Positions 42,201 through 52,943 of a DNA stretch of 64,000 nucleotides are shown piece after piece. The number at the start of each line of letters is the position of its first letter. The stretch's first letter is position 1. This stretch comes from Paracentrotus lividus (taxonomy: Eukaryota > Echinodermata > Echinoidea > Camarodonta > Echinidae). The notes beneath the pieces are model-generated. The model was not told the DNA's origin. It searched no databases and worked only from the letters and a program-made list of their open reading frames with translations. The stretch is from assembly GCA_940671915.1 (NCBI GenBank), contig CALNVZ010002433.1, forward strand, positions 76,045 to 140,044, written 5' to 3'. Made by a program: the position numbers and the translations under genes.

Positions 42201-43814
42201 ACTGCAAGGAACGGTCCTACACATCCTGCATCTCTGCAGATGAGACGGACAGTGGAGCTCAAGATGTTAATCAAAATGGAGTTACGCTGGAGGTAGGCTC
42301 ATTTAACCAATTGATGACTGGAACTGGGTATTTCCCGTATTTATACCAATGGGAATGAGAGAATACAGTCCTCAAAGGGTTAATACAATGTGTTTTCAAA
42401 CCAGGGGGTGTCTCACAAAGACCCTAAGGAGACTTAAAGTTGCACTTAAACTTTAAGCGCATCCTGTATTTATTGTACAATATCATTGATAGACCTCTCA
42501 ATGGCGTGCACCCCTGAGCATGTTCTTACCAATGAGGTGATGCGTGATATAAATTGTACCCACATGTCATTAGGGATTTAAGTGTGTCTCTAAGTCCTAT
42601 ATTTCTTTTTGAAACACCCCCTGGTCTTGTACAGGTTTCACTAAAAATGCTACATTCTGCTGTTGCAATTAAAAGCTTTACATCAATTAATTTACTATTC
42701 ATGTATGTGTATTTGTCATTTACGACTAATTAATACTAATATATTCAAACAATAAATATGCAATAACAGTGTGAGAGAAGGAGGAAAATGGTTTATTATC
42801 CGCAATGTATTATGAACAAGAACCTCTACCCTCAATTTTTAGGTTTGCTTTTGTTTATATAAATCATTCTATAACAGATGCATGAATATGAGTTTCTATG
42901 GCTTATTCTCAAACCTTCAATGAACAATGTATCACCCTTTTAATAATGATAATGATTGTGAGTGTTTATCAATATTTTTGTATTCATTGAAAAAATGTGT
43001 GTCTTTTGGCTTTTTATCTTCCTTACATCTGTTTAAACATTAAAAGTTAAAATAAACCTAAAAATGTAGCATCAAAAGTTTCTCTACTTAATTTGTAAAC
43101 GCAGTTCAATTTCAAATTAGTAGTTATTCATCATAAAAAGTTCCTTCTTATTGTCTAACTCAAAACATGCCTACTATGATTTTTCTACTTTTAGAACCTC
43201 TTCAAGCCAAAAATAATTGAGTAGACAAATTGTCATGTTCTCTAATTTGTATTCATAAGCCTTCTTCAAGTGCCTATGGTGGTATCTCACTTCGCGGAGA
43301 TGGATTTGGGACTACTTGACACGGTTTTGAAATCTCTGTGATGGAAAAAAAAATTATCGGAGATATGTCCGTGACGTCACAGCAACATATGTCAAGACCG
43401 TCTCAAAGTAATCCCAAATCTGTCTCAAATCGTCTCCTCGAAGTGAGATACCACCATCAGTGACAAATGCTTACATTTACCTGTTGGGAGACATTGTATT
43501 TTGAAGGATTGTTACGATCGAACAGTCCATATTGTTTGTCTGACCTAGCAACAACAACTTTTTTTTTTTCAATCTGGCTATAGAAACAATATTCTGTAAC
43601 AGCTGAATTGTAATAGTTTGTCACTATAGGCAAAAGTGTTTAAACTATTAAATTTATTTAAGTGCCTCACATTCATCTAATTCAGCAAAATTAACTCTAC
43701 AAACTGCACTTTATTTTCTCTTAAAACCAGGTTGATGGATTCCGTTCCCTGACTAATCTGATTCCTGCCATAGCTGGCACCTCTCTTTATCCCCTCTCCC
43801 CTTCTTCTTCTCAG
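34820..43814 (+). CDS. VPS13-like lipid-transfer protein, ten internal exons (partial gene)
   Basis: Exons: 34,820-35,007; 35,867-35,995; 36,452-36,659; 37,364-37,525; 38,848-38,982; 40,022-40,185; 40,545-40,631; 41,144-41,301; 42,163-42,292; 43,731-43,814. Together they make about 482 codons. Every junction keeps phase, which strongly supports the model. The first part carries a CGFHASVIDWSFN / YNEKLSVWEPIIEP / YRPWEV pattern. In VPS13 proteins the motif YN..L..WEPLIEP...PW marks the mid-region repeats. A later segment (NYVIVNSQDKLQVTV...LVKDLAEAF type) also fits VPS13. Between them lies an acidic, Ser-rich insert. VPS13 proteins are rod-like bridges that move lipids between membranes at organelle contacts. 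The paralogue (A/C, B or D) cannot be chosen by eye. First and last exons are missing. Confidence 0.62.
35449..35850. repeat. Dispersed repeat in VPS13-like intron
   Basis: An AATAATAATAAATATAATAA head is followed by a TATAGGGCCCTTCC...CAAAGCGCTTCACA block typical of invertebrate SINE/LINE-type dispersed repeats. Further text (TTTGGACTGTGG, CGAATTTCAAGAGGAAGACC) also reads like repeat consensus. The identification is by general resemblance only. Confidence 0.35.
35867..35995 (+). CDS. VPS13-like exon 2 (WEPIIEP motif)
   Basis: Acceptor TTTATTGCAG, donor AAG|GTAATT, 43 codons, in phase at both ends. It contains MTSYNEKLSVWEPIIEPV and YRPWEV, the most diagnostic VPS13-family motif in the window. 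Confidence 0.72.
36000..36420. repeat. GATGATGGT-type microsatellite in VPS13-like intron
   Basis: Degenerate GAT/GGT triplets begin about five bases after the exon 2 donor and run to near the exon 3 acceptor. The long frames on both strands here (Asp-rich plus, Ile/Thr-rich minus) are artefacts of the repeat. Confidence 0.9.
36452..36659 (+). CDS. VPS13-like exon 3 (acidic Ser/Thr linker)
   Basis: Acceptor TTTCCTCAG, donor AGTG|GTGAGT, leaving phase 1. It starts LTRAESHPIKCYSMSDQ and continues into a TETDSDSDTTSETELEWDG acidic stretch, probably a disordered linker. Confidence 0.62.
37133..37200 (+). pseudogene. Duplicated, decayed copy of exon 4 start
   Basis: TTTTCAG then ACATTGCTAGCCCTCAAGAC closely repeats the real exon 4 opening at 37,364 and has its own acceptor, but reads into a TAG stop at about 37,198. 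Part of the preceding intron is duplicated too (TTGAAAT..ATTTTCAG). If spliced in it would truncate the protein. Confidence 0.6.
37364..37525 (+). CDS. VPS13-like exon 4 (acidic)
   Basis: Acceptor GATTTTCAG, donor GCTG|GTATGA, phase 1 to phase 1. It encodes DIASPQDEDRNPP, an Asp/Glu-rich run, FFNKVENIFRDIFTSDSEE and more Glu. The 162-base length lets it be skipped without a frame change. Confidence 0.6.
38143..38603. mobile_element. Mariner-like MITE (461 bp) in VPS13-like intron
   Basis: The left end TACAGTCTGTGTCC..AAATGGTACAG and right end TGTACCATTTTATTTGACACACACTGTA are inverted repeats, flanked by TA on both sides. This is the Tc1/mariner signature. There is no transposase frame. Confidence 0.75.
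38848..38982 (+). CDS. VPS13-like exon 5 (Ser-rich)
   Basis: Acceptor ATATCTAG, donor AGAG|GTTTGT, phase 1 to phase 1. It encodes MELALSGGLNIGQSDSGISS and SARNSNSLASSEPR. Its length of 135 bases is a multiple of three, so it is skippable. Extra copies follow in the intron. Confidence 0.6.
39113..39720 (+). pseudogene. Two extra copies of exon 5 in the following intron
   Basis: About 39,113-39,176 repeats only the 3' part of exon 5 and its GTTTGTACATAAA donor side. About 39,605-39,718 repeats most of it, open through ELALSGVVNIGQSDSEISS, with the same donor. The second copy has a possible in-phase acceptor (ATGGAG) but a purine-rich lead-in instead of a pyrimidine tract, so splicing looks poor. 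They are probably decayed tandem exon duplications. Confidence 0.6.
40022..40185 (+). CDS. VPS13-like exon 6
   Basis: A strong T-rich tract leads to CCAG; the donor is CAA|GTAAGG; phase 1 in, phase 0 out. It encodes DELDSDTEVTDVEMMANYVI, VNSQDKLQVTVAPVSLG and VVKDLAEAFSTVPEP, resembling the VPS13 strand-helix unit after the mid repeats. Confidence 0.68.
40203..40500. repeat. GATGATG microsatellite in VPS13-like intron
   Basis: Degenerate GAT/GGT triplets begin about 20 bases after the exon 6 donor and fill nearly the whole short intron. This is the second such array in the same gene next to a donor site. Confidence 0.9.
40545..40631 (+). CDS. VPS13-like exon 7
   Basis: Acceptor ATTTTTCAG, donor ATT|GTAAGT, 29 codons, phase 0 at both ends. 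It encodes IMRNVQEASTKIVNTTGLNA then RLLVPSSFI, like the VPS13 segment that leads into the next beta-rich region. Confidence 0.65.
41144..41301 (+). CDS. VPS13-like exon 8
   Basis: Acceptor AACTTTATAG, donor GAGGG|GTAAGT, phase 0 in, phase 2 out. It encodes ENAESVGISLVPINGGLVAP followed by a Pro/Thr-rich linker (TPEETRGGVDTPDTATPDDP). Confidence 0.6.
41640..42105. repeat. SINE-like dispersed repeat in intron
   Basis: The tail GTAAAGCGCTTAGAAACG ... GGCGCTATATAAATCC is a common 3' end of short interspersed repeats in marine invertebrates, and the upstream text (ATTGTGCGTGCCTGG, GGCAAGCCTG) fits. The body is diverged and boundaries are uncertain. Confidence 0.45.
42163..42292 (+). CDS. VPS13-like exon 9
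   Basis: Acceptor GTGTTATCAG, donor GAG|GTAGGC, phase 2 in, phase 0 out. It encodes LDDLEDVVRASKYCKERSYT, then an acidic NGVTLE end. Confidence 0.6.
42402..42623. mobile_element. MITE with CAGGGGGTGT ends (222 bp)
   Basis: CAGGGGGTGTCTCACAAAG at the left and GAAACACCCCCTG at the right are inverted repeats. Inner ACTTAAAG / TTTAAGTG blocks pair as well. Noncoding. Confidence 0.65.
43276..43457. mobile_element. Fold-back MITE with ATGGTGGTATCTCACTTCG ends (182 bp)
   Basis: The left end and GGAGA.GATTTGGGACTACTT are mirrored by AGTAATCCCAAATC and CGAAGTGAGATACCACCAT on the right. The centre includes GTGACGTCAC. Noncoding. Confidence 0.7.
43731..43814 (+). CDS. VPS13-like exon 10, possible GC-AG donor
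   Basis: Acceptor TTAAAACCAG, 28 codons (VDGFRSLTNLIPAIAG, then a Ser/Pro/Leu tail SLYPLSPSSSQ), phase 0. The only good donor is CAG|GCAAGT, a GC-type splice site. The next exon was not found in the window. Confidence 0.5.
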
Positions 43815-44500
43815 GCAAGTGTACTGTAATATCACCTTCATTCATATATGTCCTGCTGCATCAAAACCACCAATTAATTGCTGTTATTCTTTCTTCTTTT
43901 TTTGTTCATGAATTTCTGATAACGCATGGAGTGATCCAACCGTTTTATTGACATTTGACATATTGAACATATTGGTAGTATCGTGTCGATGTATAGAAGA
44001 AAAAAGTTGTGTGCCTGATATACAAAAATGCATCACGTGATCATTTTATTGCTGGCACACCAAATGTATCCTTTGTCAAATTAGAGTTTTATGAGATGGG
44101 ATAATCAGATCCCATATGAATCTGGTTCATTGCACCATCCAACATCGTTTTCATACATTTTAAAAAAATTTTAAGGACGTTGCACAGTTATGTTCTTGCG
44201 CATCCTGGTAACGAATGATTAATACGTCACGATGGAAAAATACTCAGCGCTCATGGACAATCCAGCACTCACATAGTTAAAAGAAATAAACTTTATAAAG
44301 ATGCAGTAACCCGTTCTATTTGAGAAATGGACTTTCTCCAAAAGTCCAAAAAAATGGACTGTTTTCAGTGAAATCAGGTGCACAAAATATTAGAAAATTG
44401 TTCCAAAGTGTGTTAAATTCTTGCTTACCAACTGGAAAATCACTTCATAGTTTGGCAGTTTTATGGAACAGATAACATAAAACTACCCAAGGTTTGAAAT
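43815..44500. other. Noncoding stretch after last VPS13-like exon
   Basis: No exon, RNA gene or clear repeat is recognised here, only AT-rich intron-like DNA. Confidence 0.4.
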
Positions 44501-45352
44501 CTTCCAAGCTATTCTAAACCAAGCTACCCAGGTGTTGAAATTTCCAAACCTATCGCAACCTAGCTCATGTACCCAGGTGTGTAAATTTCCAATCGTATCG
44601 CAACCTAGCTCACGTACCCGGTGTGGAAATTTCCAAACTTATCGCAACCAAGCTCATGTACCCAGGTACGGTGTGTAAATTTCCAAACCTATCGTAACCC
44701 AGCTAATGTATCCAGGTGTGAAAATTTCCAAACCTATCGTAACCAAGCTCATGTACCCAGGTGTGAAAATTCCAAACCTATCGTAACCAAGCTCATGTAC
44801 CCAGGTGTGAAAATTTCCAAACTTATCGCAACCAAGCTCATGTACCCAGTGTGTAAATATCCAAACCTATCGTAACCAAGCTCATGTACCCAGGTACGGT
44901 GTGTAAATTTCCAAACTTATCGCAACCAAGCTCATGTACCAATGTGTGTAAATTTCCAAACCTATCGTAACCTAGCTCATGTACCCAGGTGTGTAAATTT
45001 CCAAACCTATCGTAACCAAGCTTATGTACCCAGGTACGGTGTGTAAATTTCCAAACTTATCGCAACCAAGCTCATGTACCAATGTGTGTAAATTTCCAAA
45101 CCTATCGTAACCAAGCTCATGTACCCAGGTGTGGAAATTTCCAAACCTATCGCAACCAAGCTCATGTACCCAGGTGTGGAAATTTCCAAACCTATCGCAA
45201 CCAAGCTCATGTAACCAAGCTCATGTAGCAAGGTGTGGAAATTTTCAATCCTATTGCAACCAAGCTCATGTAGCAAGGTGTGGAAATTTTTAATCCTATT
45301 GCAACCAAGCTCATGTACCAAGGTGTGGAAATTTTCCAATCCTATCACTAGC
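44500..45352. repeat. Minisatellite, unit 45 bp, about 19 copies
   Basis: The unit is GGAAATTTCCAAACCTATCG followed by CAACCAAGCTCATGTACCCA and GGTGT, with variants (AAGTGT-type joints, 6-base GTACGG insertions, and copies with ATTTTCAATCCTATTG at the right end). Being a multiple of three, it produces repetitive open frames on both strands that I do not regard as genes. Confidence 0.9.
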
Positions 45353-45589
45353 TCTTTTTAGCCTAGCTACAATGGGATGCTCTAAATTTTACTCCAACTT
45401 TTATTGTCTGAAATAAAGTTCTGAAAGGTGAAACAGAAATTTATTTTGCCCAATTAGTTGTGAACCCTGCAGCCACTGAGCAGCGCCAAATTGACATTGC
45501 ATCTTTTAAGCTAAGCTTCCAAGCAAATCCAAGGTTAGCTACGGTAAAATAACCTCACATTCATCAAATTACAAACCTCTGGAAATGTG

Positions 45590-46150
45590 AAAACCTAAAA
45601 AGTAATGCATATAGTCACTGACTTTTTGTGAGGTCATTAAGAGTTTAGAATGTTTGATTGCATAAGAAAAATTATTGAAATTCCATAAAATCTACATTTC
45701 CAATTGTTTCAATGAAATAAAAGGGGAATATTATCCATTTAAAAAACATATGTGTTTTACGTGTTAAACTCAGGCATTTTCATGCCCAAAAGGAAGGCCT
45801 CTCATTGATTTTTTTTTTGGGGGGGGGGGGTCTTCAAGAGTTTAAAGGCTTGCTTATGTTAGACAATGTATTTAAATTTGACAAAATAAACATTTTCAAT
45901 CGCTACAACGGAATATAATGGGAATTGGAATCACTTTAAAATATTCTCTACTTACAGGCTCCTACGTGTTAAACCCACTGGAGGGCAACTTTCATGCCCA
46001 AAAGGAGGCATAGTCACTGACTTTTTTTTGGGGGGGGGGGTCGTCAAGAGTTGCAATGCATGATTATAATAGAAAGTTTACTTAAATTTGATTAAATATG
46101 CATTTCCTATCTAGAAAATAAAAAGGGAAAATCATCCATTTTGAAAATTG
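45590..46150. repeat. Triplicated unit with T-run/G-run centre
   Basis: Three neighbouring copies share CATGCCCAAAAGGA.GGC, a GACTTTTTTT-type run into a G-run, GTC.TCAAGAGTT, ATAA.AATTTACTTAAATTTGA and a GGAA.ATCATCCATTT-like block. The first copy lacks the G-run. Confidence 0.55.
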
Positions 46151-47086
46151 TTGTTTCGAACTTCTCAGTCTTGCTCTCATCCACAAATCAAGAATTATAA
46201 AGGTAGAATAATATGTGGAATATGACGCAGGAAAGAAAAATCTGTTTTTATGTGCAATACGCATGTACATGTAGATCATTCAAAAGTTCGAGCCGCTCAA
46301 TCGCTCCATTGAATCTGTAGTGCTTGGAGCGAAACTTCTTCCCCACTATATATTCTTTGGTTTTACTAAAGAATTATCAATGAATAGTTCCTTTCAAAGT
46401 TTCTGGATACTTTATATTTACACCATCTCTCAAGTCTTGAAAGTAATGCACATCACTAAGAAAGAACTTTACACTGTTTGCTTGCGCGATCATGCAGCCA
46501 GGTATGTTGCTCTTAGTGCTTGATTACCAACATAACTGATTAATAGTAAAGCTCTTACTCTAGTTGTATAGTTAAATTTAATCTAAACTAAGGAGTTATC
46601 ATGATGAATAATTTATAAAAATCCACAATAGCATGATCTATGGTGGCTGTAGTCAGCCATTGCTGTAGTCCATTAGTGTCTTCCTCCTGAACATCCTCCA
46701 TCCCGCATAAGTTGATAATTTATCACTAATTTAGAGGTACATGTAAGCAACATTATTTTATCTGTTTGGTATGACCGTATTGCTATCATCATATTAAAGC
46801 TTTATTTAGACACTAAACACAACATCAAAGCTAGTTTTTCAGCTGAAAAAATATACACCAAAAGTGTCACACAGATGTCACTACTCCACCTATTTATCGG
46901 CCCAATTAAAAACGCATGGCCGATTCATAAATAAATATTATGTACAATATATTTAGGCCTACATTATGTACTATGTCTGGATGGAAGATTTTACATAGCG
47001 AGAATTATCATTTGCCAAAATCTTCCAATTTTTAAAAAATTTAGTGCAGTATCATGATCTTGCATTTTTTGGGGGTATGTTTTTAC
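46151..47086. other. Noncoding, nothing recognised
   Basis: AT-rich DNA with short unsupported open frames. No exon, element end or RNA gene is seen. Confidence 0.4.
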
Positions 47087-48074
47087 GGGTACAACCCACG
47101 AGTCCGATGGCCCACGAGACCGACAGTAAGTAAAATAGGCCAACGAGATTGACTTCAAACGAAATAGGCCTACGAGACCGACAGCCCACTAGATAGACAT
47201 TAGTTAATAGAGCTCCATGAGACCGACATCACAAAAATATGACCCACGAGGCAGAAAATTCGGAATTTAGGCCCATGACACCGACAGTACACTAAAACAG
47301 CCCACGAGACTGACACTACAGAAAGTGAGCTCACAAGGCAGACGCTATCCCAAACAAGCCCACCATGACGACAGGAATAAATAGAAATTTTTTTGTACAG
47401 GGTGTCTCAGAATTGTCAGATATCGATATATAGCGGTAGGGGTATTCTTTCGGACCCCTAGAGCCCCAGTTACTGGCCTGCCTCCTAAGTTCTTTAAGTT
47501 CTTTATTTGTCTTTTGCCTTTCCCTACCTTTTTTTTCTTCCCCTAATCATCCCCTTTCTTTCGCTTCCTCCCTCTTTCTTTTCTCTCTCTTTTTTTTTTG
47601 TTGTTTTGTTTACCTTTTAGACGCCCCTTTTGCCTACTGTATCCGATGGGGGGGGGGGGGCATGGCATCATGCACCCAAGATACCCCTGGAAATGCGCGT
47701 GTTTCATCCATTTGATACGTAAGTCCCTGACAAAATTATTATTGTGAGACACCCTGTACAAATACTTTCCTATATATTCCTGTCGTTCGATCTTGTGGGC
47801 TAGCTTGTACATGTTTTAAATAGCGTCTATTGATCTCAATTTCTGCACTGTCGGTCTAGTGGGCTGTTTCAGTACTGTCGGTCTCATAGGCCTAGTTTGC
47901 CTTATTTTGGTCTTGTGGTTCAACTTTGTGTATTGTCGGTCTCGTGGACCTCTTTGCTCTAGTGTCTATCCAATAGGCCTTTATTTGCTAGTGTCTGTCT
48001 TATGGGCCTTCTTTGTCTAGAGTCTATCTTATGGGCCGTCGGTCTCGTAGGTGTCGGTCTCGGGGGATGACCCC
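47087..48074. mobile_element. Fold-back element 1 with CCCACGAGACCGAC arrays
   Basis: The left arm (47,087-47,380) is an irregular array of (G)CCCACGAGACCGACA-like words spaced about 18-30 bases. The right arm (47,790-48,074) is the inverted array (GTCGGTCTCGTGGGCC-like). Ends read GGGTACAACCC on the left and GGGGATGACCCC on the right. The core has a T/C-rich tract and GATACCCCTGG. There is no transposase frame. It is a fold-back type DNA element related to the one at 52.9 kb. Confidence 0.75.
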
Positions 48075-48320
48075 GTTTAAACTATGTATTCATCTACACA
48101 ATCATATGCCCCCATTTGTGCTTTAAGTATACACTGTTTATGTATTGGAGGCCTCAATTACCCCAGTGAAATTTCACTGTGATCCCTCTTTATAGCTCTG
48201 CTATTGAAAGAAATGATTTTATATTTTTTTGTTTTGTTTTGTTTGTTTGTTCCTATTGTTTCTGTTTTGTTCAAAATATTATAGTAGACCTAATGCTTTT
48301 TATTATTGACATCACTCCCG

Positions 48321-48356
<36 letters not shown>

Positions 48357-49084
48357 ACTTGCCACTTTCCAACAATTTTAATTGCCATACATATGCACAA
48401 TGATGCAAAAACTTTGAAGTAAATGACTAATTTTTCTTACTTGATAGTAGGAATAGTTTAGCTCGGCATTATACAATGTATCATTGTCATGATTGTGTTT
48501 ATGCAAAGGGTGCATATAGGCCTACTGGTTATATGATGTCTCGTTTTAAAGATAACAAAACACAAATTATGTAATTCATAATGTAGGGCCAATGATTTTA
48601 GATGTCTTGTTCTAAAAATACAATTTAACAAAAACTCAATGAAATGAAGATGGTTGTCATGGTTGTTGTCTTTGGCTCTTAGAGGTTACAATAAATCCAT
48701 ATTCATACATTTATGGTCATTGGTGGTATTGGTCATGGGATCGTTGGGGTGAAAGTCTGACTCAAATTATGTGATTTAGCTTGTATTTTAAAATCAAGAA
48801 ATGAGGAATTTAAAATAAATTCCTCCATAATCAAGATTAAGCAACACATCAAGTTTAACTCATGTAACTTACAGCCTTAATATAGACCCTAGATGGAATT
48901 GAAAAAAAAAAAAAATGAAGCAAAATGAAGTAAACTTACCCACTGTTTTCCTACAAATGAATTTCACATGAAATTGCATCTCTGCATGAAACATGAATAA
49001 TGAAGCTCAGGAGAATCTGGCTAGAGCTCAATCACAGTGTAAGTGGTATGGTCACTTTCAATATCTGTACAGTTGTTGTTCATC
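48075..49084. other. Noncoding with 35-base A-run
   Basis: An uninterrupted A-run spans 48,321-48,355. It could be the poly(A) tail of a retroposed sequence, since T-rich text precedes it, but no parent is recognised. Otherwise nothing is seen. Confidence 0.4.
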
Positions 49085-49200
49085 TCCCAATAAAGAAGTG
49101 GCCAGGCTTGCACTATGCCATGCACTCATAAATCTAGGTGTCAGACATTGACCTCTATGTGTCAGACGGGTCAAGACAGACAAGGTCAGACAGGTCATAC
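49085..49200. repeat. Dispersed repeat, inverted partner at 63,300-63,400
   Basis: CATGCACTCATAAATCTAGG, TGTCAGAC.TTGACCTCT and CAGAC.GGTCAAG are found in reverse complement at about 63,325-63,395. The repeated TCAGAC words suggest a small dispersed element. Confidence 0.6.
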
Positions 49201-50289
49201 TGGTCATGTACATGTATGTGTGCTAAGTTTAGTTCAGTTTATTCTTTGAGTTTGCTTCCTTTAAATTTGAAGATTCTTGCAGTACTTTGAAATGGTGTGT
49301 AACAATAACAAAATATTACAAAATTTTATAAAAATATTTAGATATAAAAATACATCTGCATACATTTCCAAATTTTGATTAAATAGGGAATTCTGAAAAA
49401 GTTGGATCAAATGGATGTGATTTTTTGTTGTTGCTTATCTTCTTTTTTTAAAAATAATATATAGGTCCTACATGTAAGATAATTTGCGAATGTGAATATT
49501 ATAGGGCCTAATTCTAGTTTAAATACGGAATGGAACTTTCTCTGAATCGGTCAATTTACATTTGAATTGGGTAAAATTGGGAATATATCTAGAAATTGAA
49601 ACATTCTTCTTTTTGTAGTCATTTCCTACACCAAGGACTTTTAAAAAGTGATTTTGCAAATTCAATTCATATTCTCTTATTGTTTGTAAATGTTCTGATC
49701 AACATCTCACATCTCATTAATGCATTTTCATAGTCTACAGGTATGATTCATACTAAGCATTATTTTACACACTTTTTTGGGGGGTATTCTTTCTAAATCC
49801 CCTATTTGTTTAACAGTCAGTCCTCCGTGAGATACCGAGCGGGACACAATATTCCAATATTGGATGAATATATCAAGTGTAGATTTGGAGTAGGTTATAT
49901 ATTTCTAGGCAAAAAGACATTAATTTTATGATACAACAGAAGGAAAAACTACCTTGAACCATACTTGGGGATACCAATAGATCGAGATATAGACAAAATG
50001 ATCTATGTATCTAGTTCTATGTAATATATGAATGATCAAAATAAGTGCAAGACAGAATCAACATTTCTACACGGCAGGAGCAAGTTACATTATGCATGAA
50101 TAAATTTTCTAGCAGCATGCTACATTATGGGAGTAGATATCAGTCAAACTTTTTGTGGCTGAACATTGGCTGATGTGTATAATATGCATATGAAGAGTTT
50201 TATCACTTTAACATATACCATTTTGGTACACATGGTAATACAAATGCCTTAGGCCATTTTAATTACAATTAAACAAAATCTAACTCTAA
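49201..50289. other. Noncoding, nothing firmly recognised
   Basis: AT-rich DNA. A possible acceptor plus short open stretch at 49,817-49,888 was considered as an exon but not accepted (wrong phase for the preceding exon). Confidence 0.35.
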
Positions 50290-50910
50290 TTTTTTTAATT
50301 TTTTATGAATTTTTGAAATTTTAATATCAATGGCTTTAATCCCTTTTGGAATGAAACTCCCGGAAATCATCTATTTTCCCAATAAAACATCATATTTTCG
50401 CTTAATTGAAGTTTTTAATCAGTTAAAAATGTGTTAAGATCTTATTCTGAAGGTGTACGAATAGAATAAAAGCAAAAATTATAAATTTTGAAGAATTTTT
50501 TTTTTCCACCAAAAATCTGATATTTTCAGTCACTTCAAACATTCCAAAAGGGACTGAATCCCAGATTATTCATAAAATCTGTAAATTTCAATCAAATCTA
50601 TTCAAATTTTCTTTCAAGTTCCAAGATCAATATCTTCAGCTTCTGTGCAAAAAATAGGGAACATGGTTAAAGTTAAGATATTATAGTCCACACAGAGGAT
50701 TTAGTCCCTTTTGAAATGAAACTGTTTTGGATTTAGTCCCTTTTGCAATGAAACAGAAATTTGAAACATCAAAATATTTTTTCCAAAAAAAAAATTTGGA
50801 ATGGGATTTTGGGCATTTTATTCCCTTGCACTAGGTGCATATATTTAGTTTTAAAAAATGAACTTTGGTCAAATGTGGATTCAATCCCTTTTGGAATGAA
50901 GCTCTTCATG
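50290..50910. repeat. Cluster of CCCTTTTGGAATGAAAC motifs
   Basis: ATCCCTTTTGGAATGAAACT or near copies occur at about 50,338, 50,703, 50,735 and 50,884, and inverted at about 50,549. The DNA between is A/T-rich and may be a diverged fold-back element. No frame is supported. Confidence 0.45.
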
Positions 50911-51540
50911 TACATGTAGTTTAAGTTAAACTAAACCACAGTGTTTCTTTCATAGATGACTAACCAACCACAGTGTCCAAAGAAGAAAATTTCTCACAAA
51001 CCTCATCACAAAAAAGGATCTTGTCCATAGACAGAAAAGGGAATATGCATAGTTTTACACTTTCACCAACCAACTACAAACAAGCACAAGGTTGTAAAAC
51101 TTTCAAAATCTAGGCAGGGAAATGATAGTCTCACTCTTCAGACTCCATGTATATTAAACTTTTACTGAGTCAAGTTCAGATAGACCTATGTGGCCAACTA
51201 TCAAATTAACTACCAAACCCACCTTGTATGTTGAATAACTCTGCATAAAATAGAATCTCCATAACAAAGAATATAGCCTAACCATTGGATATCTTGGACT
51301 AGAAGACACTCTATCCTCCATAAGTTATTTAGCTCTTGTTACTACGTTTTTGGGTAAATTAATTTACATCTTGAGCGTAGACACATATTTATTTCTGTTG
51401 TTACTGGGGGATAGTCTATTCATAGTTTGATTCATTATTACCCACCAAAATAAATTTCTCCCATCTCTATGCCAGTGATTTTTCATCCAGTGTAACATAT
51501 TTGTTGCATGGATATTTACTTGGAAACAATTGTATTTGCC

Positions 51541-52826
51541 CCTTTAAAGGAGGAGTCCGGGCTGAAATTTAAAAGTTTTATAAAGTAAAGTAAAATTTAA
51601 CAAGCACAACACAGACAAATTGTCTCATTCACAACATGGCATTCGAGTGTTAATTTGGAAACCCTTATCATAGAGCCACTGAAGTATGCAAATCATCTTA
51701 ATATGTCCTCTGATTATACTTATGAATAACCAATGAAATAAATAGTATCGCACACTGCTACCCATCTCAATTAAATAAAAATGAATTATACCAAAATACT
51801 TAACATTACGGTGTAAAAATGTCTGTACTTATTGCAACTACCAATATTTATTTTTTTTACTGTATATATTACTTTTGATCCAACAGTAATTATTGTCTTT
51901 TAGAGTTATTTACATTTTCTATTTATTATCATTGAGAGCACTATGATATGAAATGATCCGTAGTACTTTCGGGTTTACAAATAATGAAATGGTATTTCAC
52001 AATTAACTTTGGGGAATAACTCTGAATGTAACATCTTTTATGTTCTTGTTGTATAGCCCGTGAGAAAAATTTCTCATCCAGCGATATATTCCCCCCTAAA
52101 TAAAAATGTATCTCAAGATGATTTGTTAAAAATGGCAGTTCTTGGGCATTGTTCTCAATGTCTCATTTGCAAATCTTGAAATTCAAATGAGCAAAAATAG
52201 ATGATGTCACAGTCCCCCTACTTCTTGTTTTATTATTATGCTGAAATACCACTATTTACCATTTTGTTTTCTCTGCTATTGTTTGTTTTGGAAAAAATAA
52301 CGAAGTGACCAACTTTTTATTTGATTATTCAGACCGTTATCAATCCCCATTGCATTTTATCAATATGAGATAGTTATTCATTGTAGATAAATACCTATTT
52401 TTGGAGAAAACTAGGTCAGTTTTTTAAAACACATAAAATCCTACAGAATTTGAATAAGATAATCAATAATTCCTGCAAAAATTTTCTAAGACTCTCTCCG
52501 CCACAACAGTTCTAACTGATAGTAAAATGCACTAGTCGACCTTGAACATTCACAAGAGATATAATTACTGTTTAATGTCCTGGGGGAGAAAAACTTGATA
52601 ATTGGTATTCATACAATAAAATACAAAGAAAGTAGGGGGACTGAGACATCATCAGTTTGCCAATTTGAGATGGCAAAAACTGTTTCCTACAAAAATTCAA
52701 ACCTAAGAAATTCATAACTTTGCTATTTGTGATCCGATTTTGATGAAATTTTCAATGTTGTGCTTTTTAGATTTTACTTTATTTTTCTAATAATGCAAAT
52801 CTCCAGCCCGGAGGAGTCCTTTAAGG
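51541..52826. mobile_element. Nested fold-back element (about 1.29 kb)
   Basis: The outer ends CTTTAAAGGAGGAGTCCGGG and CCCGGAGGAGTCCTTTAAGG are inverted. AAAGTAAAATTTAACAAGCA pairs with TGTGCTTTTTAGATTTTACT. A second inverted pair lies inside: GATGATGTCACAGTCCCCCT (52,201) and AGGGGGACTGAGACATCATC (52,635). The 400-base centre is unrelated, so this is either a long-TIR element or one element inserted in another. Confidence 0.7.
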
Positions 52827-52943
52827 GAGTCTGCACTGACCTTCTTCATGCAAGGACAATGGACCATTTGTAACTATGCATACCTACAAAGTATAGTAGC
52901 ACAAGCACAGATATTTGGACTCATTGTCTACCCCTGCTATTAT

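Noticed and set aside
44621..45348. Repetitive proteins on both strands
   Set aside because: Produced by the 45-bp minisatellite; no start context, signal or splice support.
49817..49888. Candidate exon (TTTGTTTAACAG acceptor, GGA|GTAGGT donor, 24 open codons)
   Set aside because: It does not fit the phase of the preceding VPS13-like exon and the peptide is not recognisable.
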